Source: Calothrix membranacea FACHB-236 (lineage in GTDB: Bacteria; Cyanobacteriota; Cyanobacteriia; Cyanobacteriales; Nostocaceae). Taken from it: a stretch of DNA of 64,000 nt. The notes under the pieces were generated by a model that was not told the DNA's origin, made no database searches, and saw only the letters and a list, made by a program, of their open reading frames with translations. The stretch spans positions 1 to 64,000 of the forward strand of contig NZ_JACJPX010000041.1 of assembly GCF_014696315.1 (NCBI RefSeq), in the 5' to 3' direction. The position numbers and the translations under genes are program-made. Below, one piece after another: positions 53,854 through 62,715 of the stretch; the first letter of the stretch is position 1, and each line of letters opens with the position of its first letter.

Positions 53854-56800
53854 ATGAAAATCCGCCCCGAGAAACTTAAAAATCCACTAATTCGCGATGG
53901 TGTGAGCCAGCGTCAGCGCCAGGTTCCGGCTTTATCACCTGATTTTGTGAAGGTGGATGAAAATGAGTTAGGCGATTTTCTGGTATTTGCCTATCGCCTG
54001 AGTGAGCAGATTATTTATTACAACGATAAAAACGACGCTGAGGGGAATTGGCAAGCATTCTTTAATGGCAATACTCCCATACAAATTGCGCTGATTAGTA
54101 AAACTCGCCCGCAAAAAATCAAAGACCAATATAGCCAGCATTTGCGAGAGTTTCTTTCTGAGTTATCTAGTGAAAGCGGGCAATCAAATCAGAAATTTGA
54201 GAAGTTTGCTGATTTATTAGCTACGTGGATTGAAATCCTTCAGCAAATATATAAATGGTATACAAGTTTAGAATCTTATACACCTCTGCAAGCTGTAATT
54301 AGAGGATTGGTGAAAACTAATCTTCGTGAGCCTATATTGCGAATTTGGGCTTTTGAACAAGCTTATGTGGCTGCTAGTAAAAAGGTCTTCAACTCAGCAG
54401 ATATTTATACGAAATTTAATAAAGAATTTGGGTTAAATCTCACTCCTCCAGCGGCCGATCGCACTCCTTTTAATGCAAATCCTGTACAAGTGCGAGATGA
54501 ATTAGACGCTGTATTTCAAATTTTATTTCAAAACTATTACCAAATTATTCAACAAGCACCACAGTATTTAGAAAAAAGTCTGCAAGCTAGACAGGATCAT
54601 CAACCTTATTTAGCCCTTTATTTGGCTTTTTTGGAAGTGATGAAACCTGCAAGAGATGACCTGAATTTAATGACCCAGCGACATCTCGACTTCTTTTATC
54701 GTCAAGTACTGCGTTTGCGCGATCGCCCAGCCCAACCAGACCACGCCCACCTCATTTTTGAACTGATTAAGTCTCAAACTGAATTTGCGCTACCGGCTGC
54801 TACTCGTTTCAAAGCTGGTAAAGATGCTACTGGCAAGGATTTATTCTACAGCCTTGATGCAGATATCGTTATTCACAAAGCTCAGATTACCAGTCTCAAA
54901 GGTTTATTTTTAGACTTACAAGCAGTCAAACCTGGCGAAAAACCTCCGCGAAATCCTGGTTTGTACTCCTCTTCAGTAGCGAACTCGTTTGACGGTCAGG
55001 GGGGAGATTTTCCTAAGGAACAAACTATCAAAACCTGGCTTCCCTTTGGGAATGACAAACGCCAACCCACACAATTAGGTTTGGCGATCGCATCTGATGT
55101 TTTATTGTTGCAGGAAAGTGAACGGGTGATTCAGTTCACCTTTTCCCTCAGTGGTTTGGGGACAGTACTTCCGGCGGATAAACTGCATGAAGTCTTTGAA
55201 GTTTATCTCAGTGGTGAAAAAGACTGGATCAAAGCCGACATTTTAAAATCAGGTGCGCCTGTAGCTGGAGGTGGTAAAGAAAAAACTGGGTGGAATAATT
55301 CGGAACTTTCTTTAGTAGTCGTACTAGCTGCTGAGATTGACCCCGTTTTACCTTATCTCCCAGACAAACCGATTCCCTACAATCCTGATATTCCTAACTT
55401 TCCTCTCACACTCCCGCAAGCCACACCAGTAGCGCGCATAGAATTAAAAACTCAGGTTTTAGTCGATAACTTGCCAGCATACCATTATTTCCGTAATGTC
55501 AAGCTGGATAAGGTATCAATCAGTGTGCGGGTGAAAGAAGTTCGCAATTTAGTTGTGCAGAACGATTTGGGTGTATTGGATGCTACTAAACCTTTTCAGC
55601 CTTTTGGCCCCAGACCAGCAGTAGGCTCAAAATTTTATGTTGGTAGCCAAGAAATTTTTCTCAAAAATCTCTCGGATTTGCAAATCAATATTACATGGGA
55701 AAAATTACCTGCTTCCCTGAAAGACTATTACCGCGGCTACTATGTTGACGGTGAAAATCCACAACCGGATTTTGAGAATTTTTCTGCACAATTAGCGCGA
55801 TTGACTAAACGCACTTGGTCGGAAGCAGGTTTGAGCAATCCTTACGAACTTTTTCTATCAGGCGATCGCACTCTTGTTAACGCTTCCACAACGCCGCTAC
55901 AGGGTGAGGAAATTGATAATTTCACCAGCTTGAACAATCAAACATCTGGTGGTTTTTTGCGCTTCAGCCTCAATCAAGACTTTTTGCATGAAGAGTTTGC
56001 GACGAAATATGCAACCCAGACATTAGCTGCGGCTAAAGATTTTGCTGATGAGAAATATGTTAACGAAGCTGTCTATGAGTTAAAAGACAAGAGCCTGCAG
56101 CGATGGCGACCAGGTGTGATATTTACTAAAGGAGAGGTAGCACCAATTACCCTCAATCAACCTTACACACCGACGATTCAATCGCTTTATCTTAAATACA
56201 CCGCAGTTGCAACAACCCAGGATTGTACAATTTTCCATCTTTACCCATTTGGCGGGTTTGAGCATTTGGAGGCTGAAAAACCAGACTTTTTACCACAGTT
56301 TACCAATGAGGGGGAATTACTAATTGGATTAGAGAACCTCGATCCGCCGACAGCATTACCTTTACTCTTCCAAGTAGCAGAAGCTAGCGCTGATACAGCG
56401 TTAAAAAAAGCTGATGTTAACTGGTTTTATTTAAAAGATAATACTTGGGAATCTTTGAGCGATCGCATTGTCAGCGACAATACCAATGGTTTAATTGCCT
56501 CTGGTATCATCCATGTGGGGATTCCAGCAGATATCAGTAAAGCCAAAACCACAATTCTCGATCCCAACTTGCATTGGCTGAAGGTGACTGTACCAGCGCG
56601 CAGTGGTGCTATCTGTCAAATCTTCGGTGTCCACACCCAAGCTGCAAGGGTGAGTTTCACAGATGAAAGTAACGATCCCAACCATTTAGCCAATCCCCTA
56701 GCTGCTGGTACTATTGCCAAACAGGTTAACCCCAACCCAGAAGTCAAAACCATAGAGCAGCTCTATGATTCCTTTGGTGGGAAGATTAAAGAACAGCCAG

Positions 56801-57546
56801 CCGATTTTTATATTCGCATTAGCGAACATCTGCGTCATAAAGGCCGGGCTGTTACCATCTTTGACTATGAAAGGCTTGTACTAGAAAAGTTTCCCGAAAT
56901 TTACAAAGTTCGCTGTATCAACCACGGACAAGTTGATCAACAAAACGACAAGTTGCAGGAATTGACACCTGGATCGGTGACTTTAGCTGTCATTCCCAAC
57001 TTAGCATTGATGGGAATTACTAATGAATTAGAACCCAAAGTTAACATTAACCTGCTACAGCAAATCGAGAAATATTTGGCTAGTATCAGTTCTCCTTGGG
57101 CTGCAATACAAGTAGTAAATCCTGCATACGAACATATTCAGGTGGAATTTCAGGTGAAATTTAAATCTCCCTATTCTGCCAACTTTGGATACTATAGCCG
57201 CCAATTAGAACAAGCAATCACTTATTTTCTTGCCCCTTGGACAATGGATAGGCAAGCGGAAATTCAGTTTGGCGGTAAACTCTACCGTTCGGCAATTGTC
57301 AACTTTATCGAAAAGCAGGAATACATTGACTATGTTGTGGATTTTAAAATGCACCAAGACACCCAACGAGATATCCGAGAAGCGATCGCTTCTACTGCGC
57401 GATCGGTTCTAACTTCAGTTTCGTTAAATACTAGCGATCAAGGTCACATTATTCAAGAATTTCAAGAAAAAACAGTTGTGCCTAATCAAAAAATTGAGTC
57501 TGGTATTTTAGGTTATGAATCTTTAGAAGATTTGGAATTGTTGTAA
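53854..57546 (+). CDS. large baseplate J-like protein (Afp11-like)
   Basis: This 1230-residue protein is the main baseplate wedge component of the locus. It has a long helical N-terminal half (about 1-320, with LAPLYLAFLEVMKPARDDLNLMTQRHLDFFYRQVL-like sequence) and beta-rich middle regions. A C-terminal baseplate-J-type domain (about 980-1190: DFYIRISEHLRHKGRAVTIFDYERLVLEKFPEIYKVRCINHG, then SITLAVIPN-like strands and YRSAIVNFIEKQEYIDYV) fits gp6/gpJ. The length fits eCIS members, which are much longer than phage gpJ. It follows the MITE insertion and 463-bp gap, so it may need a promoter of its own or read-through. Confidence 0.9.
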   Translation: MKIRPEKLKNPLIRDGVSQRQRQVPALSPDFVKVDENELGDFLVFAYRLSEQIIYYNDKNDAEGNWQAFFNGNTPIQIALISKTRPQKIKDQYSQHLREFLSELSSESGQSNQKFEKFADLLATWIEILQQIYKWYTSLESYTPLQAVIRGLVKTNLREPILRIWAFEQAYVAASKKVFNSADIYTKFNKEFGLNLTPPAADRTPFNANPVQVRDELDAVFQILFQNYYQIIQQAPQYLEKSLQARQDHQPYLALYLAFLEVMKPARDDLNLMTQRHLDFFYRQVLRLRDRPAQPDHAHLIFELIKSQTEFALPAATRFKAGKDATGKDLFYSLDADIVIHKAQITSLKGLFLDLQAVKPGEKPPRNPGLYSSSVANSFDGQGGDFPKEQTIKTWLPFGNDKRQPTQLGLAIASDVLLLQESERVIQFTFSLSGLGTVLPADKLHEVFEVYLSGEKDWIKADILKSGAPVAGGGKEKTGWNNSELSLVVVLAAEIDPVLPYLPDKPIPYNPDIPNFPLTLPQATPVARIELKTQVLVDNLPAYHYFRNVKLDKVSISVRVKEVRNLVVQNDLGVLDATKPFQPFGPRPAVGSKFYVGSQEIFLKNLSDLQINITWEKLPASLKDYYRGYYVDGENPQPDFENFSAQLARLTKRTWSEAGLSNPYELFLSGDRTLVNASTTPLQGEEIDNFTSLNNQTSGGFLRFSLNQDFLHEEFATKYATQTLAAAKDFADEKYVNEAVYELKDKSLQRWRPGVIFTKGEVAPITLNQPYTPTIQSLYLKYTAVATTQDCTIFHLYPFGGFEHLEAEKPDFLPQFTNEGELLIGLENLDPPTALPLLFQVAEASADTALKKADVNWFYLKDNTWESLSDRIVSDNTNGLIASGIIHVGIPADISKAKTTILDPNLHWLKVTVPARSGAICQIFGVHTQAARVSFTDESNDPNHLANPLAAGTIAKQVNPNPEVKTIEQLYDSFGGKIKEQPADFYIRISEHLRHKGRAVTIFDYERLVLEKFPEIYKVRCINHGQVDQQNDKLQELTPGSVTLAVIPNLALMGITNELEPKVNINLLQQIEKYLASISSPWAAIQVVNPAYEHIQVEFQVKFKSPYSANFGYYSRQLEQAITYFLAPWTMDRQAEIQFGGKLYRSAIVNFIEKQEYIDYVVDFKMHQDTQRDIREAIASTARSVLTSVSLNTSDQGHIIQEFQEKTVVPNQKIESGILGYESLEDLELL

Positions 57547-57706
57547 GTGAACGGGAATAGGAAACAAAGATTTACAAAGTTACTTTTTGTCACAAATTAG
57601 GGCTTATAGATGTTAATTTTTTATGAAAATATTCATTTATGTATGATTTTGTATAAATCTTAAATAGCACAGTGCTATGTTCCGTTAATTTTGAGGATGA
57701 AAAAAT

Positions 57707-57890
57707 GAACCGCAAAGGCACGAAGAACGCGAAGGAAGAGAAAATAAGAAAGAGTTGACCGTGATTGTACTCCAAATAATTAATACGGTATATCACTAGT
57801 ATTTCATAGTCTTATTGTTGATGCTTATACTCATTCTTAATTTTCCTTCTTTTCCTTCTCACTTCGTGACCTTCGCTCCTTTGCGGTTCG
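57707..57890. repeat. long imperfect inverted repeat
   Basis: The arm GAACCGCAAAGGCACGAAG (57707-57725, continuing to 57745) pairs with CTTCGCTCCTTTGCGGTTCG (57871-57890, from 57851). This MITE-like palindromic element fills most of the 0.39-kb gap between the baseplate gene and the 162-residue gene. Apart from AT-rich DNA at 57590-57680 I see nothing else there. Confidence 0.65.
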
Positions 57891-57934
57891 TTAATTCCTA
57901 CCAACACCCACAATAAATTGCAGGATTCTCACTT

Positions 57935-58423
57935 ATGTTTACCGTATCGAACGATGCCAATGTCTTAAGAAGCCGCAACGAACTTAAGAGTTTATTCAAA
58001 AATAAAAGTCGCCTTTCAGAAGACCATTTTAAAGACTTGATCAACTCCATGCTCAACAAACATGATGATCAATTTCATGGATTGTGGCAGGAGGGAAAAA
58101 CCTATCGCAAAGGCGATGTCGTCTATTATCAAGGCGCACTTTGGGAAATGCAAGCAGAAACAGAAATTTGCGCCCATGAAGATGAAGCACCAGGCAAAGG
58201 TAAGCAATGGAAATCACTGGTCAAAGAATTAGAAAAAAAAGTCAATCAGCTGCAACATGATTTAACAGAACTGAGTAAAGCATTTGCCGAATATCAAGAG
58301 CAAATGAAAATTCGTTTACACCAATTTCTCAGGTATATTACATTGCTCACCTTGGGATTAGCAATTACCTTTGTTTGGTTATTTATTGGGTCTACCCATC
58401 ATATTGTTACAGGGACGAATTGA
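57935..58423 (+). CDS. carbohydrate-binding-like, coiled-coil, C-terminally membrane-anchored protein
   Basis: This 162-residue protein has an N-terminal helical part (about 1-45) and then the segment GLWQEGKTYRKGDVVYYQGALWEMQAE (about 50-76), which follows the W-x-x-x-x-x-Y-x-x-G-D-x-V-x-Y-x-G-x-x-W pattern of CBM5/12-like chitin-binding modules. Next come a coiled coil (about 90-125) and one strong membrane helix (about 132-152) with a short polar end. There is no signal peptide, so it looks like a tail-anchored protein facing the cytoplasm. In an injection system that docks to a membrane, this is a good candidate for the anchor or for a baseplate extension (inference). Confidence 0.75.
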   Translation: MFTVSNDANVLRSRNELKSLFKNKSRLSEDHFKDLINSMLNKHDDQFHGLWQEGKTYRKGDVVYYQGALWEMQAETEICAHEDEAPGKGKQWKSLVKELEKKVNQLQHDLTELSKAFAEYQEQMKIRLHQFLRYITLLTLGLAITFVWLFIGSTHHIVTGTN

Positions 58424-58593
58424 GCAAAAGTTATCATGCTACTATCAAAATAATCAGAAGTGCTGCTGATGGTTGTTATCTTCCTCAAACACTTAAACAG
58501 AATTAATTAAATCATTGCTTTTCTGTTTCCTATCTACATGAATAAATTTTGAATTGACTTTGTTCTTTTATATTCTAAACACACCTGAATTCC

Positions 58594-61500
58594 ATGCTGG
58601 AATACCCAAGCATATCGAAAAGTCAGCCCCAATTTCCCGCATATTTGAATTTTCAAACCTTACGGGATATCGGGATTCAACACTTACAAAGTTTGTCCGG
58701 TAAACTTTGGACAGATTATAATCTGCACGATCCAGGTGTAACTATCCTAGAGGTACTATGCTATGCCGTTACAGATTTAGGCTATCGCAATAACTTGGAT
58801 ATCCAAGATTTGTTGGCAAAGGCAAATCCTCAGAGTAAAGAGAACAACTTTTTTACGGTTGATGAAATACTCACCTGTAATCCAGTCACAGAACTAGATT
58901 TATGTAAGCGTCTAATTGATATTCCTGGCGTGCGTAATGCCATGCTAGAGAAAGTCACAAGCTATGAACCAGATATCTATGTAGACTTTACTAACAGTAC
59001 TCTGCAATACACTCCTCCAGGCGCACAGACAAAAGACAAAGCTTTTCGTCTGCATCCCCGTGGGCTTTACACTGTTAATATTGACCTCGAACCTGAATAT
59101 AGTAAGAACGCCTGTGGACAACTTTATCGTTCCTGGGCGGATGTGCTAGATAATGTCAACAGCGTTTTATGTAAATATCGCAACCTCTGCGAAGATATTT
59201 ATGATGTGGTGATTTTGAGTGAGGAAGAAATTGCTCTCTGTACAGATATTGAATTGGCGGCGAATGCAGATGCCGAGGATGTACTAGTAGATATTTACGT
59301 ACAAGTACAGTCATTTCTCTCGCCACATTTACGATTTTATACTCTACAAGAATTACTAGATAAAGGCAAAAGTCCCACCGAAATCTTTGCCGGCAGACCT
59401 TCAGTCCTCCACGATCCAACTTACACCAAACCTTACGATAGTCATGGTTTTATCGATACCGATGAATTAGCAGCCCTGACTCCGCCGAAAATTCTCCATA
59501 CTTCAGATTTATATCAAGAAATTCTCAAAGTTCCTGGTGTAGCGGCAATTGGTAAACTGAGTATCATAAGCTACATTAACGGTTTACCGCAATCACAGCA
59601 CCCTTGGTATTTGCAACTCACCGAGAAACACCGTCCGGTGCTGGGGGTGAAATATTCCAAAGTCAGGTTATTCAAAGGTAACCTTCCCATTGAAGTGAAT
59701 ATGGCAGAGGTGCAACGCCGCTACTACGAACAACAAGCGGCACGTATCAAAGCTGTGCGCGACAAAAGTGAACTAGATTTGATTGTACCGCAAGGCAGTT
59801 ATTATGACTTAGCTGATCATTATTCCATCCAGCATGATTTTCCTTTAACCTACGGTATTAGTGAGGATGGCTTACCTGACACAGCTACCACGCTACGGAA
59901 AGCCCAAGCTCGGCAATTAAAAGGATATCTGGTATTTTTCGATCAGATATTGGCAAATTATTTAGTGCAGCTTTCTCATATACGCGACCTCTTTTCTTGG
60001 GAAATAGATGCAGAGGAAGAACAAAAAGGCTATGCTAACCGCACACCAGAGCAGCAGTATACTTATTTCACTCAGAGGTTGCAAAATTTTCCAGGGTGGG
60101 AAGAGATTCTCGGTACGGAAAATTATCTACGTTACATTGGTGAGGATGTAGATAATCCCACGCGTGAAACCTATCGCGATCGCCGTAACCGTTTTCTCGA
60201 TCATTTACTAGGCCGTTTTGCTGAATCCTTTACAGATTATGTGTTGCTGAACTACCGCATATTCGAGACTCACGCGGATAAAGTTAAGCATCAAACCGAG
60301 ATTATGCAGGATAAGGCGCGATTTTTACAAGACTATCCGACCTTAAGCCGCGATCGCTTCCGTGCTTTTAATTATTGCAACTGTCAGGAAGTTTGGGACA
60401 CCAACAATGTATCGGGTTTTAAAAAGCGGGTTTCTCGGCTGTTAGGAATTGCAGATGTGCGTCGGCGTGATTTCAGTCATTATCGCGTCAAGCAAGCGCC
60501 TAAAAGTTATATCTTGGCTGTAAATTATGGTTTAGAAAATCATTCATTAAAAACTCGGAAAAGCTATCCTAGTCAAGCCGCAGCTGAAGCGGCTAAGGAA
60601 GAGTTTTTATCATTTGCTTTACATAATCAATTTTATCAACGCCTTGCTTATAGTTATTTCTATCACTACGGCTGGCAAGTAGTAGATAAAACAGGTAAAA
60701 ACGTTTTAGTTAAATACGATCGCTATTTTCCCTCAGCAGCTGAAAGTCAAACTAATTTGAACATTCTCCTAGGAGAATTAGCTGTACGGCTAGCTGGATT
60801 ACCACTGGAAACTCCTGCAAATACCCAAAGCGCCAACTCGTTTGCAGATTTCATCAGCATCGAATTCGACGGCGAATTATATTACTTTCGCTTAAGTATT
60901 CCACCCATCGCCTCTACACCCGGGGAAACTATTACATTTACTGGGGTGGAACGCTATGTTTCTCGTTCCATAGCCCAAGAAAACGCGATCGCCAGCTTAC
61001 AGCAAATTAGACAGCAACGAAATTACTGTCAAAGTCGCTTGGGTGATGATAATCCCAAAAAATTCACCTACTACAGCTATGCTTTGGTGGATAACACCGG
61101 GAAAGTATTATCGGAACGCAATCAACGGTGGTTGACACCAGAAGAACGAGATTTAGATTTACAAAGCTGGTTCAGTAGCATTCAAGCTAATCAAAATCAA
61201 TTTAAATTGGCAGTAGAACCAGTTGGCAAGAACTATCGTTTTGTACTGCAAAATCTTACTGACAATCAAATTCTGCTGCAAAGTTTAAACACTTATCCCA
61301 CAGCAAATGCAGCTTGGCAAGCTACAGAAGCCTTTGCCGAAAGTCTGCGCTATTTCCGACGTTATGTCAGCCCAGCTAGTCAAAGCTACAGATTAGGGAT
61401 TAAAGATAAAGATGGCAACCTGATAGCTGTAGCCGATACACAACAGACTTCAGGGGAAATCTTTCAACAACTCAACTCCGTAGACTCGATATTGCGAATT

Positions 61501-62643
61501 GAACTACTACCGGAATCGACTTCTGAGTATCGGTGGCAATTGCTACATGGGGGTGAAATATTACTGCAAAGCATTCCCGTATTTGCAGATGAAAAAACAG
61601 CCCGCGATCGCTTTTATTATGATGTGCTAGGTAACCTGTTTGAGCCAGGTGCAATATCCCTCACCACCAGCAAAGAAGGTTTCAGCTTTCGCATCCTGAG
61701 TCAACCAGGCAATCGCAAAACTGAAGTTGCAATTCACCCACATACCTATACCTCAGAACCAGAGCAGGATGCAGCGATTAATCGTCTATTTTTCTTAATC
61801 CGCATTGCCCGTTTAATTTGTATCCCAGAAGAACAACCAGCTGGTTGTACTGGGGTAATTTACGGTGATAATCAGCAAATTATTTTACAGACGGCTCAAC
61901 GTTATAAGACAAAGGCAGATGCTTGGGAACAAGGCAACACTTTAGTAGAACTGGCGCAAGATGAGGAGAATTATCGCTTAATTGACAGTGAGAATGGTGT
62001 TTATGGCTGGGAATTAACCAACGAAGGCAAAGACCAAATTCTTGCTAGTCAATATTACAGCAATAAAGATGAGCGAACGAGAGCGATCGCAATCTTGCAA
62101 GCACGCAACAATGATGAAGGATTCCATGTATTAGAGCATATTTTGTTGCGTCCCCGAACCAAAGCAAATGCTCCAGTTTTAGACGAATTTTTGCAAATTT
62201 TGGTGACTCCAGATGATGCTAAAACACAGGAGGGAGAACAACCTCGTTTAACTTGGCAAGATCCCTACTCGTTTTGGGTGACTATAGTTTTACCTTACTG
62301 GCCACAACGCTTTCGTAATATTAACTTCCGCCGATTTATTGAACAAACCCTGCGGCTAGAAGCACCGGCACACGTCACCCTAAAAATTGCCTGGTTAGAT
62401 GTGCAGCAAATGCGACATTTTGAAGATTTTTATCATCAATGGTTAGAACAATTAGCTTTAGATGCTTGCGATGATGCCGCTTGCGATTTAACTGGCGCAC
62501 TTAATCAACTGGTGGAAATTTTACCCAAACTACGGAGTGTTTATCCCAAGGGAATTTTGCTGGATTCCCAAGAAAGCGGTAATCAAGAGAATCCGATTGT
62601 ACTAAATCAGACTGCATTGGGGATAGCAATTGATAATTCGTAA
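58594..62643 (+). CDS. giant injection-system baseplate/fibre-associated protein
   Basis: This 1349-residue protein starts with a baseplate-type segment, LSGKLWTDYNLHDPGVTILEVLCYAVTDLGYRNNLDIQDLL (about 35-75), as in Afp12-like or related eCIS proteins. A central region (about 636-1180) repeats small units of the form YxxxLxDxxGxxLLxS…Y.t…A…A (for example FVLQNLTDNQILLQSLNTYPTANAAWQA and WQLLHGGEILLQSIPVFADEKTARD), resembling YegP/DUF1508 modules. The end has GFHVLEHILLRPRTKANAPVLDEF and DPYSFWVTIVLPYWPQRFRNINFRRFIEQTLRLEAPAHV, which I recognise from uncharacterised eCIS clusters. The exact role is unknown. Confidence 0.82.
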   Translation: MLEYPSISKSQPQFPAYLNFQTLRDIGIQHLQSLSGKLWTDYNLHDPGVTILEVLCYAVTDLGYRNNLDIQDLLAKANPQSKENNFFTVDEILTCNPVTELDLCKRLIDIPGVRNAMLEKVTSYEPDIYVDFTNSTLQYTPPGAQTKDKAFRLHPRGLYTVNIDLEPEYSKNACGQLYRSWADVLDNVNSVLCKYRNLCEDIYDVVILSEEEIALCTDIELAANADAEDVLVDIYVQVQSFLSPHLRFYTLQELLDKGKSPTEIFAGRPSVLHDPTYTKPYDSHGFIDTDELAALTPPKILHTSDLYQEILKVPGVAAIGKLSIISYINGLPQSQHPWYLQLTEKHRPVLGVKYSKVRLFKGNLPIEVNMAEVQRRYYEQQAARIKAVRDKSELDLIVPQGSYYDLADHYSIQHDFPLTYGISEDGLPDTATTLRKAQARQLKGYLVFFDQILANYLVQLSHIRDLFSWEIDAEEEQKGYANRTPEQQYTYFTQRLQNFPGWEEILGTENYLRYIGEDVDNPTRETYRDRRNRFLDHLLGRFAESFTDYVLLNYRIFETHADKVKHQTEIMQDKARFLQDYPTLSRDRFRAFNYCNCQEVWDTNNVSGFKKRVSRLLGIADVRRRDFSHYRVKQAPKSYILAVNYGLENHSLKTRKSYPSQAAAEAAKEEFLSFALHNQFYQRLAYSYFYHYGWQVVDKTGKNVLVKYDRYFPSAAESQTNLNILLGELAVRLAGLPLETPANTQSANSFADFISIEFDGELYYFRLSIPPIASTPGETITFTGVERYVSRSIAQENAIASLQQIRQQRNYCQSRLGDDNPKKFTYYSYALVDNTGKVLSERNQRWLTPEERDLDLQSWFSSIQANQNQFKLAVEPVGKNYRFVLQNLTDNQILLQSLNTYPTANAAWQATEAFAESLRYFRRYVSPASQSYRLGIKDKDGNLIAVADTQQTSGEIFQQLNSVDSILRIELLPESTSEYRWQLLHGGEILLQSIPVFADEKTARDRFYYDVLGNLFEPGAISLTTSKEGFSFRILSQPGNRKTEVAIHPHTYTSEPEQDAAINRLFFLIRIARLICIPEEQPAGCTGVIYGDNQQIILQTAQRYKTKADAWEQGNTLVELAQDEENYRLIDSENGVYGWELTNEGKDQILASQYYSNKDERTRAIAILQARNNDEGFHVLEHILLRPRTKANAPVLDEFLQILVTPDDAKTQEGEQPRLTWQDPYSFWVTIVLPYWPQRFRNINFRRFIEQTLRLEAPAHVTLKIAWLDVQQMRHFEDFYHQWLEQLALDACDDAACDLTGALNQLVEILPKLRSVYPKGILLDSQESGNQENPIVLNQTALGIAIDNS

Positions 62644-62706
62644 TTCGTAATTCGTAATTGCAAGAGATTATTAACAAATGACAAATGACAAATAACAAAT
62701 AACAAC
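62634..62706. repeat. TAATTCG and AAATGACA/AAATAACA heptamer arrays
   Basis: Two STRR arrays fill the gap between the 1349-residue gene and the next ATG at 62716. Confidence 0.75.
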
Positions 62707-62715
62707 GACTTACTT

